Source of the DNA: Udaeobacter sp963725505
GTDB taxonomy: Bacteria > Verrucomicrobiota > Verrucomicrobiia > Chthoniobacterales > UBA10450
Assembly (NCBI GenBank): GCA_963725505.1
Contig: CAVRYN010000002.1
Span: 62,001-126,000 of the forward strand
DNA: 64,000 bases
Direction: 5' to 3'
A program made the translations under genes and the position numbers. The notes under the pieces are model-generated. The model did no database searches. It saw nothing but the letters and a program-made list of their open reading frames with translations, and was not told where the DNA came from. Positions 48,159 to 57,037 of this stretch are shown in pieces. Every line of letters starts with the position of its first letter. Position 1 is the stretch's first letter.

Positions 48159-49338
48159 ATGAAAATCCCCTTCGTTGACCTGCACGCCCAATACCTCACG
48201 ATCAAGCAGGAGATCGATAGCGCGATTGCGGACGTAATTGCCCAGTCAGCCTACATTCGCGGACCGCACGTGGACGCCTTCGAGGAGGCATGGGCGAGAA
48301 CGCTTGGCGTGAAGCGCTGCGTCTCGTGCGCGAACGGGACCGACGCAATCTACATCGCCCTGAGAGGGCTTGGCTTGAAACGCAGCGACGAAGTCATCAC
48401 CTCGGCACATTCCTCGATCTCGACATCTGAGACCATAACGCAGGCCGGCGGCCGGGTCGTGTTTTGTGACACGGACGAGGAAACCTTCACCATTGATCCC
48501 GCTGATATCGAAAGAAAGATCACACCTGCCACCGTCGGTATCGTTCCGGTTCATCTCTATGGACAGGCGGCCGACATGGGCGCGATCATGGCGATCGCAA
48601 GAAAGCATAATCTGTGGGTTATAGAAGATTGCGCCCAGGCGCATCTCGCCAGCTACAAGGGACAGCTTGTAGGAACCTTCGGCAACGTTGCGACGTTCTC
48701 CTTTTGTCCGGGAAAGAACCTGGGCGCCTATGGGGATGCTGGATGCGTTGTGACCAATGACGATCGGCTGGCCGATTGGATGACAAAATTCGCTCGGCAC
48801 GGCGGAAAAGGCGATCACGTGATGGAGGGGATCAACAGCCGCATGGACGGGCTGCAAGCAGGCTATTCTGAATGCAAAATTGCCCCACTTGCCAGCGTGG
48901 ACTGCGGCGCGCCGCCGTGTTGCCGCATGTTACAACGAGCTTTTAGAAGACGTGGGCGATGTTATTACGCCGACTGTGAAGTCCGATCGCGACCATGTGT
49001 ATCACCTCTATGTCATTCGCACGGAAAACAGGGACGCTTTAAGGAAGCATCTCAGCCAGGCACGTATCTCCACCGTTTTGAACTATCCGAAAGCGCTGCC
49101 ATTTTATCCCGCCTACGCTTATCTCGGCCACGTTCCGAAAAACTTTCCAGCCGCTTACTTCAATCAATCCCGTATCCTATCATTGCCGATCTATCCAGAA
49201 ATGCCGGAAGAGGCAATCACGCATGTAGCTAACGTGATCTCGGATTTTTGGAGCTCGGAATGCCCGAAAGTAATCGAGTTGACTGCTGCGAACTTGACCG
49301 GTATCGAGCATCGAACGCCAGTTCTGTCAGATGACTGA
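48159..49338 (+). pseudogene. Second DegT-family aminotransferase, frameshifted
   Basis: The first frame is a normal DegT protein through about 235 residues (MKIPFVDLHAQYLTIKQEID; ANGTDAIYIALRGLGLK; VIEDCAQAHLASYKG; FSFCPGKNLGAYGDAGCVV with the PLP Lys). An extra T at about 48864 shifts the frame. The rest continues from about 48865 as ILNAKLPHLPAWTAARRRVA to the end at 49338 with family-like VYHLYVIRTENRDALRKHL. Without the extra base the enzyme would be about 390 residues and intact. Confidence 0.85.
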
Positions 49339-49353
49339 TCGCGAGGGCGGCTA

Positions 49354-49646
49354 GAGGACGGAGGACGGAGGTCAGACGTCAGATGTCAGATCTCAGAGGT
49401 CACAGCTCAGAGTTAAGAGATTAGCTGGGTCGCAAACGTTCGGAGAAACGCAATGCAGATTAGATCAGCAAAGGATTGTTTATGAAAAGGCCTATGAGCT
49501 GGCGATGGAGATATTTGAGGTTAGCAAGCACGAGGTTGACCTCTGACCTCTGACCTCTGACCTCTGACCTCTGACCTCTGACCTCTGACCTCTGACCTCT
49601 GACCTCTGACCTCTGACCTCTGACTTCTGACCTCTGACGTTTGATC
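49354..49646 (+). mobile_element. Heptamer-array element with truncated four-helix-bundle gene, copy 2
   Basis: The left arm (49354-49420) has GAGGACGGAGGTCAGACGTC followed by AGATGTCAGATCTCAGAGG. The right arm (49537-49646) is about 15 tandem heptamers of CTCTGAC/TTCTGAC. Between them only the first 18 codons of an S23-type gene survive. Confidence 0.75.
49478..49535 (+). pseudogene. N-terminal stub of a four-helix-bundle gene
   Basis: Reads VYEKAYELAMEIFEVSKHEV; YELAMEIFEVSK is typical of the family and lines up with YKLAFEVQQEIFETSK at 58410. The frame runs into the heptamer array and stops. Confidence 0.7.
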
Positions 49647-49664
49647 TAAACTTTTTCCTTAAAC

Positions 49665-49737
49665 GGGGCAGTAGCTCAATTGGCGAGAGCGTCGCGATCA
49701 AAAGCGAAGATGGAAGTTCGACTCTTTCCCTGCTCCA
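49665..49737 (+). tRNA. tRNA-like gene with aberrant anticodon arm, possibly a pseudo-tRNA
   Basis: Acceptor GGGGCAG / CTGCTCC plus A, D-arm GCTC ... GAGC and T-arm GGAAG TTCGACT CTTTC all pair. The anticodon arm does not fold normally: TCGC / GCGA leaves an 8-nt loop GATCAAAA, or a 5-bp stem with mismatch and a CAA anticodon on a short variable loop. Leu(CAA) tRNAs normally have a long variable arm, so this is either degenerate or has an indel. Confidence 0.6.
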
Positions 49738-49768
49738 TATTTTAACGTCGTAACCCGCTAACGAAGTA

Positions 49769-51232
49769 ATGGGTCTCCACCTACCGCCACCCGTCGCGCT
49801 GCTTCTGACGCTTGCCTTCATCGTCTTCCTTTTCTGGCGAGACATTCGGGAAAAGCCAGATGTCAGCGGCGCTCTCTGGCTTCCACTTATTTGGTTTGTG
49901 ATCGGTTGCTCGAGACCCCTTTCCGCATGGCTGAACATCTTCGGCCTGCCTGTGTCTGGCCCGGTGTCGGTGGAAGAAGGGAGTCCGCTGGATGCTTGGT
50001 TTTTCTTTGCTTTGATTACGGCGGGCTTTTGCGTGCTAACTAGGAGACAAGTCCGTCTTTCGGAAATTGTTCACAACAACGGATGGCTTATTGCTTTCTT
50101 GCTTTACTGTTTCATTTCCATCGCCTGGTCTGATTTTCCTTTCGTGGCTTTCAAGCGGTGGATCAAGATCCTTGGTCATCCGATCATGGCCCTGATCGTC
50201 CTTACAGAACCTGATCTTGAGGAAGCGGTAAAAAGATTGATGAAGCGATGCGCCTATGTGGTGGTCCCGGTTTCGATTCTGTTCATCAAATACTATCCTC
50301 AACTGGGACGGACGTACGACCGGTGGAGTGGCATGGCGATGAGCACAGGTATCAACACAAATAAGAACATGCTGGGTGCAGTTTGCCTGATCCTGGGTTT
50401 CTTTTTCTTTTGGTATCTACTGCAAGTCTGGCAAACTGAGCGGAACACTTGGAGACGTAACGAGCTTGGGCTGGTGGTCGGTTTTTCTCTGATGATTGGC
50501 TGGCTCTTTCGCCAATCGCACAGTGCCACACCTTTCATATCTCTACTCATCGGGGCATTGATCGTCGTTTTTGTCGGAATCCGTTCTATTAATAAGAATT
50601 TTGTTGGAACTTACTTGCTGGCAGCATTAGTTCTGGTTGTCGGAGGAGAACTGGCGTTTGGGATTTCAGGACGTTTTTCCGAGTCTCTGGGCAGAGGCGC
50701 CTCCCTGTCGGGGAGAACCCTCCTCTGGACACACCTTCTGGCAATTGATATCAATCCGGTTCTGGGAACGGGATTTGAAAGCTTTTGGTTGGGAAAAAGA
50801 CCGCAGCAGTTGGAAGGACTTTTCTTTTTTATCCCAAACGAAGCTCATAATGGCTATTTGGAAACCTATTTGACCCTGGGGTTGATTGGCCTGTTTATTC
50901 TCATTGCGCTGTTCATTGCGACATTCTGGAAAATACGTTCTGGGCTCTGGCGAGATTTTGAATGGAGCCGGTTTCGGCTGGGTTTTTTTATTGCAATAGT
51001 CGCTTACAACTGGACAGAAGCGGGATTCAAAACGCTTCACCCGATCTGGTTTATTTTCTATCTCATCGCCATGGACTACCCACGAACTCACCTCACGACG
51101 ACCGCGCAACCACTTATCGGGCGTGCCAAAACAGAAGAGGACATGGAATTCGCGTATGCCGAAGGAGAACCCAATTTTTTGCGCACTACTGGCACAACTC
51201 CTGCGGTGTATGGAAAATATGGGATATTTTGA
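49769..51232 (+). CDS. O-antigen ligase / polymerase-like membrane protein
   Basis: A 487-residue protein with about ten TM segments. The large loop and the Wzy_C signature are at GRGASLSGRTLLWTHLLAID and FFIPNEAHNGYLETYLTLGL IGL. This family either polymerises Wzx-exported repeat units or ligates polymer to an acceptor. In this locus it is the best candidate polymerase, as no Wzy is seen otherwise. ATG start; the tRNA-like gene ends 31 bp before it. Confidence 0.88.
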   Translation: MGLHLPPPVALLLTLAFIVFLFWRDIREKPDVSGALWLPLIWFVIGCSRPLSAWLNIFGLPVSGPVSVEEGSPLDAWFFFALITAGFCVLTRRQVRLSEIVHNNGWLIAFLLYCFISIAWSDFPFVAFKRWIKILGHPIMALIVLTEPDLEEAVKRLMKRCAYVVVPVSILFIKYYPQLGRTYDRWSGMAMSTGINTNKNMLGAVCLILGFFFFWYLLQVWQTERNTWRRNELGLVVGFSLMIGWLFRQSHSATPFISLLIGALIVVFVGIRSINKNFVGTYLLAALVLVVGGELAFGISGRFSESLGRGASLSGRTLLWTHLLAIDINPVLGTGFESFWLGKRPQQLEGLFFFIPNEAHNGYLETYLTLGLIGLFILIALFIATFWKIRSGLWRDFEWSRFRLGFFIAIVAYNWTEAGFKTLHPIWFIFYLIAMDYPRTHLTTTAQPLIGRAKTEEDMEFAYAEGEPNFLRTTGTTPAVYGKYGIF

Positions 51233-51239
51233 GAATTGG

Positions 51240-53060
51240 ATGAATCCGAGGCAAAACGCCACCGAAATTCAGGCACAAGCTCGAGCTCAATTGGATGCAC
51301 GAAAGGCCTCTGTTAGCCGGGCTGCCCGCCATCGGCTTCCCAATTCTGGTTCGCCGTTTCGGCCGCGGCTGAATTATGTGGCTCTAAATTCGTTCCTCAC
51401 TGTGTTGTTCTTCGCCGCTTCCGACGCATCGAAAGCAGCCACCATCAACGCTGCCAGTCCTTCCCTCACAAATGTTGCAAAAGCCGTCGCCTCCGCCCGA
51501 GATGGCGACACAGTAATTATTCCGGCTGGAACGGCCTCCTGGACTTTAGGCATCACGGTTACGAAAAACATTACTATTCAAGGGCAAACGACAGTTAATT
51601 CAGACAATGGGACAGCGAACGATCAAACGATCATCTTGGACGACATGCTGTCTAATAACATACCCGCAATAGCAATGTCGCCGGTTACAGGGAAAACCGT
51701 AAGAGTTACGGGGATCACTTTCAAGCCTGGCACCAGAAATACTAGCGTGAACGGCGGGATTGTTTCTCTCGGCGGAACCACCCAAGCCACGGCAGTTCGA
51801 CTCGATCATTGCCATTTTATCGGGATGCACCGAATTGTCGGCGTATTTGTGAATTCAGCTGTCTATGGCGTAATCGACCATAATCTATTCGAGAATCCGT
51901 CCATATACACCGAAACAATTTTGGTGCGGATGCGCAACTGGAACGGAGACACCAATTTGGCAGGTGATAAAAGTTTTGCCGATTACCCATGGTTTGGAAC
52001 GGGAAAGTTTATCTTTATTGAGGACAATTACTTCCGCAATACGAGTGGGCGGCCGATTAATGGAGCTATTGATGCCGATTACGGGGCACGAATGGTGATT
52101 AGGCACAACCATTGTTATGATGTGCAAGTCCAAAATCATGGAACCGAGCACCGCTATCGCGGAACCAGAGCGGCAGAGGTTTACAATAACGATTTCCATT
52201 TTACAAATCCAGCAACGGTGGGATTAGGTGGGATTCGCACTGGGGTTTACTTGTATCACGACAATACCTTTTCAGGCGTGCCGTTAAACGGAGCATTGAG
52301 CTTTTCTTATCTGCGTTTCAATTTCAACTTTGATCCAAGCGTTGCCACCTCATTTCACGGCGCAACGGGAGATGAGCCGTGGGACGTGAACGCGACTGAA
52401 TCAGACGGGACGCACGTTGACGGACATTCGCCTTATCTATTCGCCAGTGGAACCTGTGCTAGTGGATCGGATGCGACTACAATAGTGGATTCGGGAAGCC
52501 CTGGATGGACTACAAATCAGTGGGCTGGATACACTGCGAAAAGAGTTTCAGACAACCAAATGTCGTTGATAGCGAGCAACACATCTAACACATTGACTGT
52601 CTTATGTGTTTCCGGAGGATATGGGTCAACCCCGACATGGACTGCTGGAGATTCCTATGAAATTCACAAGGTGCTAATCGCCATCGACCAACCCGGACGT
52701 GGCAAAGGTGATTTACTCGTAGGTGGTTATACTCAACCGCCTCCGACACTCAACAGTGTAACTGGGACTGCGGCATGGCCGCATCAAGCTTTGGAACCAT
52801 GTTATGCTTGGAACAACAAGTATAATGGCACCACGGAAATGGACTTTTATCTACCAACGTCTCTTTTACCTGCTGCTCAAACTTTTTTACAAGAAGGCCG
52901 GGACTTTTACAACAATAGCTCAAGCGAAGCAGTGGTAGCGAAATATACTGCGTCACTCAATGGGGCAGATTACGTCGGCACTTACACTTACCCGCATCCC
53001 CTGGTGAGCGGACACTCCCGAGTCGCCGCAGCATCTGCGCGTGATGCCATAGGGGATTAG
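51240..53060 (+). CDS. Secreted right-handed beta-helix protein
   Basis: About 606 residues from ATG 51240; the frame is open from 51123, inside the previous gene. A hydrophobic segment (VALNSFLTVLFFAASDASKA) looks like a signal peptide behind a 45-residue basic N-region. The body has pectate-lyase-like coils: ITVTKNITIQGQTTVNSDNG, AVRLDHCHFIGMHRIVGV, IFIEDNYFRNTSGRPING and AEVYNNDFHFTN. No catalytic residues can be assigned. It may bind, cut or epimerise the polymer, or be a surface protein. Confidence 0.75.
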   Translation: MNPRQNATEIQAQARAQLDARKASVSRAARHRLPNSGSPFRPRLNYVALNSFLTVLFFAASDASKAATINAASPSLTNVAKAVASARDGDTVIIPAGTASWTLGITVTKNITIQGQTTVNSDNGTANDQTIILDDMLSNNIPAIAMSPVTGKTVRVTGITFKPGTRNTSVNGGIVSLGGTTQATAVRLDHCHFIGMHRIVGVFVNSAVYGVIDHNLFENPSIYTETILVRMRNWNGDTNLAGDKSFADYPWFGTGKFIFIEDNYFRNTSGRPINGAIDADYGARMVIRHNHCYDVQVQNHGTEHRYRGTRAAEVYNNDFHFTNPATVGLGGIRTGVYLYHDNTFSGVPLNGALSFSYLRFNFNFDPSVATSFHGATGDEPWDVNATESDGTHVDGHSPYLFASGTCASGSDATTIVDSGSPGWTTNQWAGYTAKRVSDNQMSLIASNTSNTLTVLCVSGGYGSTPTWTAGDSYEIHKVLIAIDQPGRGKGDLLVGGYTQPPPTLNSVTGTAAWPHQALEPCYAWNNKYNGTTEMDFYLPTSLLPAAQTFLQEGRDFYNNSSSEAVVAKYTASLNGADYVGTYTYPHPLVSGHSRVAAASARDAIGD

Positions 53061-53088
53061 GAACCTACGGCTCGGAGAGAAGTCAGAG

Positions 53089-53283
53089 ATCGGAAGACGG
53101 ACGACAGACGACGGAAAACGGGGAGAGAGATCAGAGATCAGAAGTCAGCGATCAGATAGCAGTCATCGGTCATCGGTCATCGGTCATCGGTCATCGGTCA
53201 TCGGTCATCGGTCATCGGTCATCGGTCATTGGTCATCGGTCCTCAGTCATCAGTCCTCTGACATCTGACCTCTGACTTCTCAC
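53089..53283. repeat. Gene-less heptamer-array element
   Basis: The left arm (53089-53158) has AGTCAGAGATCGGAAGACGG and ATCAGAGATCAGAAGTCAGC. The right arm is about 11 tandem GTCATCG units (53162-53238), then CAGTCATCAGTCCTCTGACA TCTGACC. The arms are broadly complementary with nothing between them. The right arm ends 3 bp before the next ATG. Confidence 0.8.
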
Positions 53284-53285
53284 AT

Positions 53286-54200
53286 ATGAAATATGTGTTG
53301 ATCACTGCCGCGAAGAACGAGGAAGCGTTTATTGGGTTCACGCTTGACTCAGTGGTCACGCAGACAGTTTTGCCTGAGCGATGGGTTATTGTAGATGATA
53401 ACTCCACAGATCGAACGGCGAAGATCGTCGAAGAGTATGCGAAACGTTATCCCTGGATCGAACTGGTCCGACGCCACCAACGCCAGGACCGCAATTTTGC
53501 TTCGAAGGCGCACGCGGTTAACGCCGGCTTGGAACGAGTTCAATCCCTCGACTTCCAGATCATCGGTAACCTGGACGCCGATGTTTCGTTCGAACCTAGC
53601 TACATGGAATTCCTGATGCAGAAGTTTTCCGAAGACCCAGAACTTGGCGTCGCGGGAACTCCTTTTACCCAGGACGGGCACTACGATTCGAGCAAGGACA
53701 GCTTCGAGGGTGAGAATTACGTGGCCGGGCCATGTCAACTTTTCCGGCGTGAATGCTTCCAAGAGATCGGCGGCTATGTTCCAAATCAGGCAGGGGGACT
53801 AGATTGGATTGCAGTCATGACAGCACGGATGAAGGGATGGAAAGTCCGGTCGTTCTCCGAAAAACGATTTCATCACTATCGTACGCTGGGCACAGCCGAA
53901 AAGGGCCGCCTGCGCGCCCTTTTTTCCTATGGCGAAAAAGATTATTACCTCGGCGGTTCCCCAGTATGGCAACTGTTCCGCGTAGCATATCGCATAACAA
54001 AGAAGCCGGTCCTCCTCGGCGGACTTGCGCTGCTTTTGGGTTACGTTTGGGCCGCGTTGCGAAGAGTTAAACGCGCTGTGTCCCCGGAGTTGATGCGTTT
54101 TCACCGGCATGAACAGATGAAAAAACTGAGAGCGATTTTCCGGGTACTTCTACGACTCAAGAAGGTGAACAGTTTTTCCATCCTGATGGAGGAGAGCTGA
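53286..54200 (+). CDS. Glycosyltransferase family 2
   Basis: A 304-residue GT-A enzyme. YVLITAAKNEEAFIGFTLDS, VIVDDNSTDRTAKIVEEYAK, then IIGNLDADVSFEPSYME with the DxD metal site. QEIGGYVPNQAGGLDWIAVM is the acceptor region. One TM-like segment near residue 250 (PVLLGGLALLLGYVWAAL). It probably adds one sugar to the lipid-linked repeat unit. Its promoter and RBS would lie in heptamer-array DNA. Confidence 0.9.
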   Translation: MKYVLITAAKNEEAFIGFTLDSVVTQTVLPERWVIVDDNSTDRTAKIVEEYAKRYPWIELVRRHQRQDRNFASKAHAVNAGLERVQSLDFQIIGNLDADVSFEPSYMEFLMQKFSEDPELGVAGTPFTQDGHYDSSKDSFEGENYVAGPCQLFRRECFQEIGGYVPNQAGGLDWIAVMTARMKGWKVRSFSEKRFHHYRTLGTAEKGRLRALFSYGEKDYYLGGSPVWQLFRVAYRITKKPVLLGGLALLLGYVWAALRRVKRAVSPELMRFHRHEQMKKLRAIFRVLLRLKKVNSFSILMEES

Positions 54201-54225
54201 TCACGTTCTCGAGGACGGAATTCAA

Positions 54226-55122
54226 ATGTCGGATATTGCAGAGCAGAGGACAGAGGACAGAGGGCTGAAGGCTGACGTTGAAGAGACGTCTATCAAGACG
54301 GATGCGTACTTGCACCAATATACATCTCAGGATGAGATCTTGAAGTACACCAACGCCACCGCAGGGTGCGGGATCAGTTATCTTCTCGATCATGATTATA
54401 AGGCGGTTTACCTCGAAGCGCTCGCCCACTTGCCTCAGCAAACCAGGGAAGGTGGCATTCGTATCCTGGAATTCGGTTGCGGAGGCGGGATGAATCTACT
54501 GCACCTGCTTTCGGTGCTGAATAGCAAAGGGATTCAGGTTGCACGCGCTGTTGGCACCGACTTCTCCCCGGTGATGATTGAAACGGCCAGGTGCGAGGCT
54601 AAGAATTGCCTCCGGGAGCAGGATCTGCACCGCCTTGAATTCTACGTCGCTAAGAATGAGAGCTTGATTAGCGATCTTTCGGCTTCGGCCGGAACCGAGA
54701 GGTCAAGTCTCCGGAATTCGTTTCACTTCATTCTTGGAGTAAACACAGTCCGGTATTGCCATGACGCGGAAAAGGAGATGGATAACGCCCGAGACATTTT
54801 CGACCTTCTTCTCCCGGGAGGCGTATGTGTTGTCATCGACATGAACAATCGATTCCCGCTTTTCCGGAGCGATCTAAGGGAGAGACTGCGCTGGAACAAA
54901 AAGGAACAATGTTATGTTCCGTCTTTGGAAGAATACGCTGCGCCATTTGCAAAAGCGGGCTTCGAGATATTGAGACGAGAACATTTCTGCTGGGTTCCTC
55001 ATTCCGCTGGTGAGTTGCGACTCGGTGTTATGAGGGCGCTGTCACCGCTCCTAAATATACTCGCTAAATCGCGAGCCATGAGATCGTTGGTTGTTGCGAG
55101 AAAACCAGTAGCGCCGCGTTGA
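54226..55122 (+). CDS. SAM-dependent methyltransferase
   Basis: A 298-residue class I methyltransferase. IRILEFGCGGGMNLLHLLSV is the SAM motif, RAVGTDFSPVMIETARCEAK and LLPGGVCVVIDMNNRF follow. Residues about 5-16 (AEQRTEDRGLKAD) are encoded by GAGGACA heptamers (54238-54275), so the start region was rebuilt from array DNA or the true start is later. Substrate unknown, probably a sugar of the polymer. Confidence 0.82.
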   Translation: MSDIAEQRTEDRGLKADVEETSIKTDAYLHQYTSQDEILKYTNATAGCGISYLLDHDYKAVYLEALAHLPQQTREGGIRILEFGCGGGMNLLHLLSVLNSKGIQVARAVGTDFSPVMIETARCEAKNCLREQDLHRLEFYVAKNESLISDLSASAGTERSSLRNSFHFILGVNTVRYCHDAEKEMDNARDIFDLLLPGGVCVVIDMNNRFPLFRSDLRERLRWNKKEQCYVPSLEEYAAPFAKAGFEILRREHFCWVPHSAGELRLGVMRALSPLLNILAKSRAMRSLVVARKPVAPR

Positions 55123-55150
55123 AAATCAGTCGGACCTGACACATTTCTGC

Positions 55151-56905
55151 ATGCACGAAAAAGCGCTATTGTTAACGGAAGATAACGTCTCGAAGGAGGA
55201 TCGACGCGTTGCCAGGGTTATTGATTTTTTTGGTGTAAGTCACACTGCCTCGCCACTGGAGTTTCCGTTCTTTCAGAGCACGGCTGGCTCAAATTCGGAG
55301 AAGATCCGCTTGTTATGTTCAGCAAATGTTCTGCTGCGGTTCATTAGATACTTGGAAGAACAACCAAGAGCTGGCGAACGGTGGGGATTAAGCATTCACT
55401 CGGCATTCGTTTATTCGAATGAGGACCTAAGTACTCTGCAACAATTATGCAGTAAGCTTGCCGGAGACGGAATAGCGCAGGTCAGGCCGAATTCAGGCGC
55501 CGCCCATTTCTCGGTGACGGATCAGTTGAATGACTTCTGTAAGATAATGGCCGGGCGGCGTGTTAGTTGTTCAAGTAGTCTGGATGCTGCCGTTCTCTTA
55601 CCAAGTATGAATGAAAACGCCGTAAACATCATTTCGGCCAGTGGTGGTGCGGTTTTTGTCAGATTTGAATACAAGGGCGTCCCTGTCTTTGTATCCACGT
55701 CACGAAATATAGTGGATCTGGATGCGGAGCTGACCTCTCAAAACTTTAACGTCCGGGATCACTTCTTGAGTGCTGTACCTCTTGTCCTTTATATTAAATG
55801 GGCGTTTGCCAAAAGGTGCTGGTCTGCCCCTGAGATAAATGCCTGCCTGGTCATCGATGACCCTGTGCTAAAGCCCACGCACGGCTTCGTGGATTTTCAG
55901 GAACTTCTGTCTCTAATGAAGCAGCATAACTTTTCCACGAACATCGCGTTCATTCCATGGAATTGGCGCAGAAGCGCTCCCGACGTAGCTCGGCTGTTCA
56001 GAGACAACCCCGAGCATTACTCACTTTCAGTTCATGGCTGCGATCATACCGGGGCAGAGTTCGGTAGCTCCAATCAGCAACGGCTCTATTGGAAGGCGCA
56101 ACAAGCGCTCGAGCGAATGAATCGTCATGAGTCCATTACCGGAATTCATTACGATCCCGTCATGGTATTCCCGCAAGGCATTTTTTCGGAAGCTGCCATG
56201 ACTGCGCTAAAGCACACCGAGCTGATTGCCGCGGTCAACAACGATGTTGTCAGCGCTGATCCATGTCCGCGTGCGATTAAAATCTCTGACGTGTGGGACA
56301 TCGCGGTTATGGGCTACTCCTTTCCGCTTTTTACCCGGAGGTATCCATGGGAGGGAATTGAAAACTTTGCTTTCGACGCTTTGTTGGGTAAACCTGCAAT
56401 AGCAGTGATCCACCACGATTACTGCAGTGATCATGGCGCGCGCCTGGTCAGCTTTGTCCAGGCCCTAAATGCTTTGCAATGTGCGCCGACCTGGCGTGGC
56501 CTGGGTGACGTAGTTCGGCGTAGTTGCCGCCAAAGAGAAGTTTCGCCCGGGACCGTTGAAGTGGAGATGTACGGAAAGGAGTTGCTGCTTGAGAACCGAT
56601 CCAGCAGGCAGAAACGCTATATGGTTCAGCGACGTGAGTCAGAGCCGCAAGCTATCACATCAATCCAGGCGGGGCAGCGCGATCTTGAGTGGTCCGTTGA
56701 TCGAGGCTTCGTGATGTTTGAAGTTCCACTCAAGGCCGGAGAGAAGGCGCTGGTCCGTATCACCTACACCGAGCCGGCGGCAAACGGCGCGCACGCGGAA
56801 CCTATCTCCTACCAGACGAAGGCAATGCTCAGGCGTTATCTTTGCGAAGTCCGCGATAACTATATTACGCCGGCGAAATTGAAGCTAGCCGCTCGCGCTG
56901 AGTAG
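55151..56905 (+). CDS. Polysaccharide deacetylase-like protein
   Basis: A 584-residue protein. Residues about 230-460 form a NodB-like barrel: INACLVIDDPVLKPTHGFVD with the catalytic Asp pair, LSVHGCDHTGAEFGS for the metal-binding His residues, and YDPVMVFPQGIFS. The first 230 residues and the C-terminal 110 (beta-sandwich-like, MFEVPLKAGEKALVRITYTE) are unassigned. It probably edits acetyl groups on the polymer. No signal peptide is seen. ATG start. Confidence 0.75.
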   Translation: MHEKALLLTEDNVSKEDRRVARVIDFFGVSHTASPLEFPFFQSTAGSNSEKIRLLCSANVLLRFIRYLEEQPRAGERWGLSIHSAFVYSNEDLSTLQQLCSKLAGDGIAQVRPNSGAAHFSVTDQLNDFCKIMAGRRVSCSSSLDAAVLLPSMNENAVNIISASGGAVFVRFEYKGVPVFVSTSRNIVDLDAELTSQNFNVRDHFLSAVPLVLYIKWAFAKRCWSAPEINACLVIDDPVLKPTHGFVDFQELLSLMKQHNFSTNIAFIPWNWRRSAPDVARLFRDNPEHYSLSVHGCDHTGAEFGSSNQQRLYWKAQQALERMNRHESITGIHYDPVMVFPQGIFSEAAMTALKHTELIAAVNNDVVSADPCPRAIKISDVWDIAVMGYSFPLFTRRYPWEGIENFAFDALLGKPAIAVIHHDYCSDHGARLVSFVQALNALQCAPTWRGLGDVVRRSCRQREVSPGTVEVEMYGKELLLENRSSRQKRYMVQRRESEPQAITSIQAGQRDLEWSVDRGFVMFEVPLKAGEKALVRITYTEPAANGAHAEPISYQTKAMLRRYLCEVRDNYITPAKLKLAARAE

Positions 56906-56956
56906 TTGAAGCGTCGAATTGTGAAGAGTTATATCGGGATAACGCCGCTCCCCAAT

Positions 56957-57037
56957 TTCTGACGTCTGGTCTCTGACTTCTGACTCGTGCATGATCCTCG
57001 CTCCGTCCGTCAGTCCGTCATCCGTCATCAGTCCTCT
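56957..57037. repeat. Heptamer array, right-type arm only
   Basis: TTCTGACGTCTGGTCTCTGA plus CTTCTGAC, then after 20 bp GTCCGTCAGTCCGTCATCCG plus TCATCAGTCCTCTG. All words are in the right-arm orientation; no matching left arm is seen before it. Confidence 0.7.

Noticed and set aside
49537..49646. Possible CRISPR array
   Set aside because: The repeat unit is 7 bp, with no spacers and no cas genes.
51123..51239. Beta-helix protein start inside the O-antigen ligase gene
   Set aside because: It would overlap the ligase by 110 bp; ATG 51240 lies just after the ligase stop.
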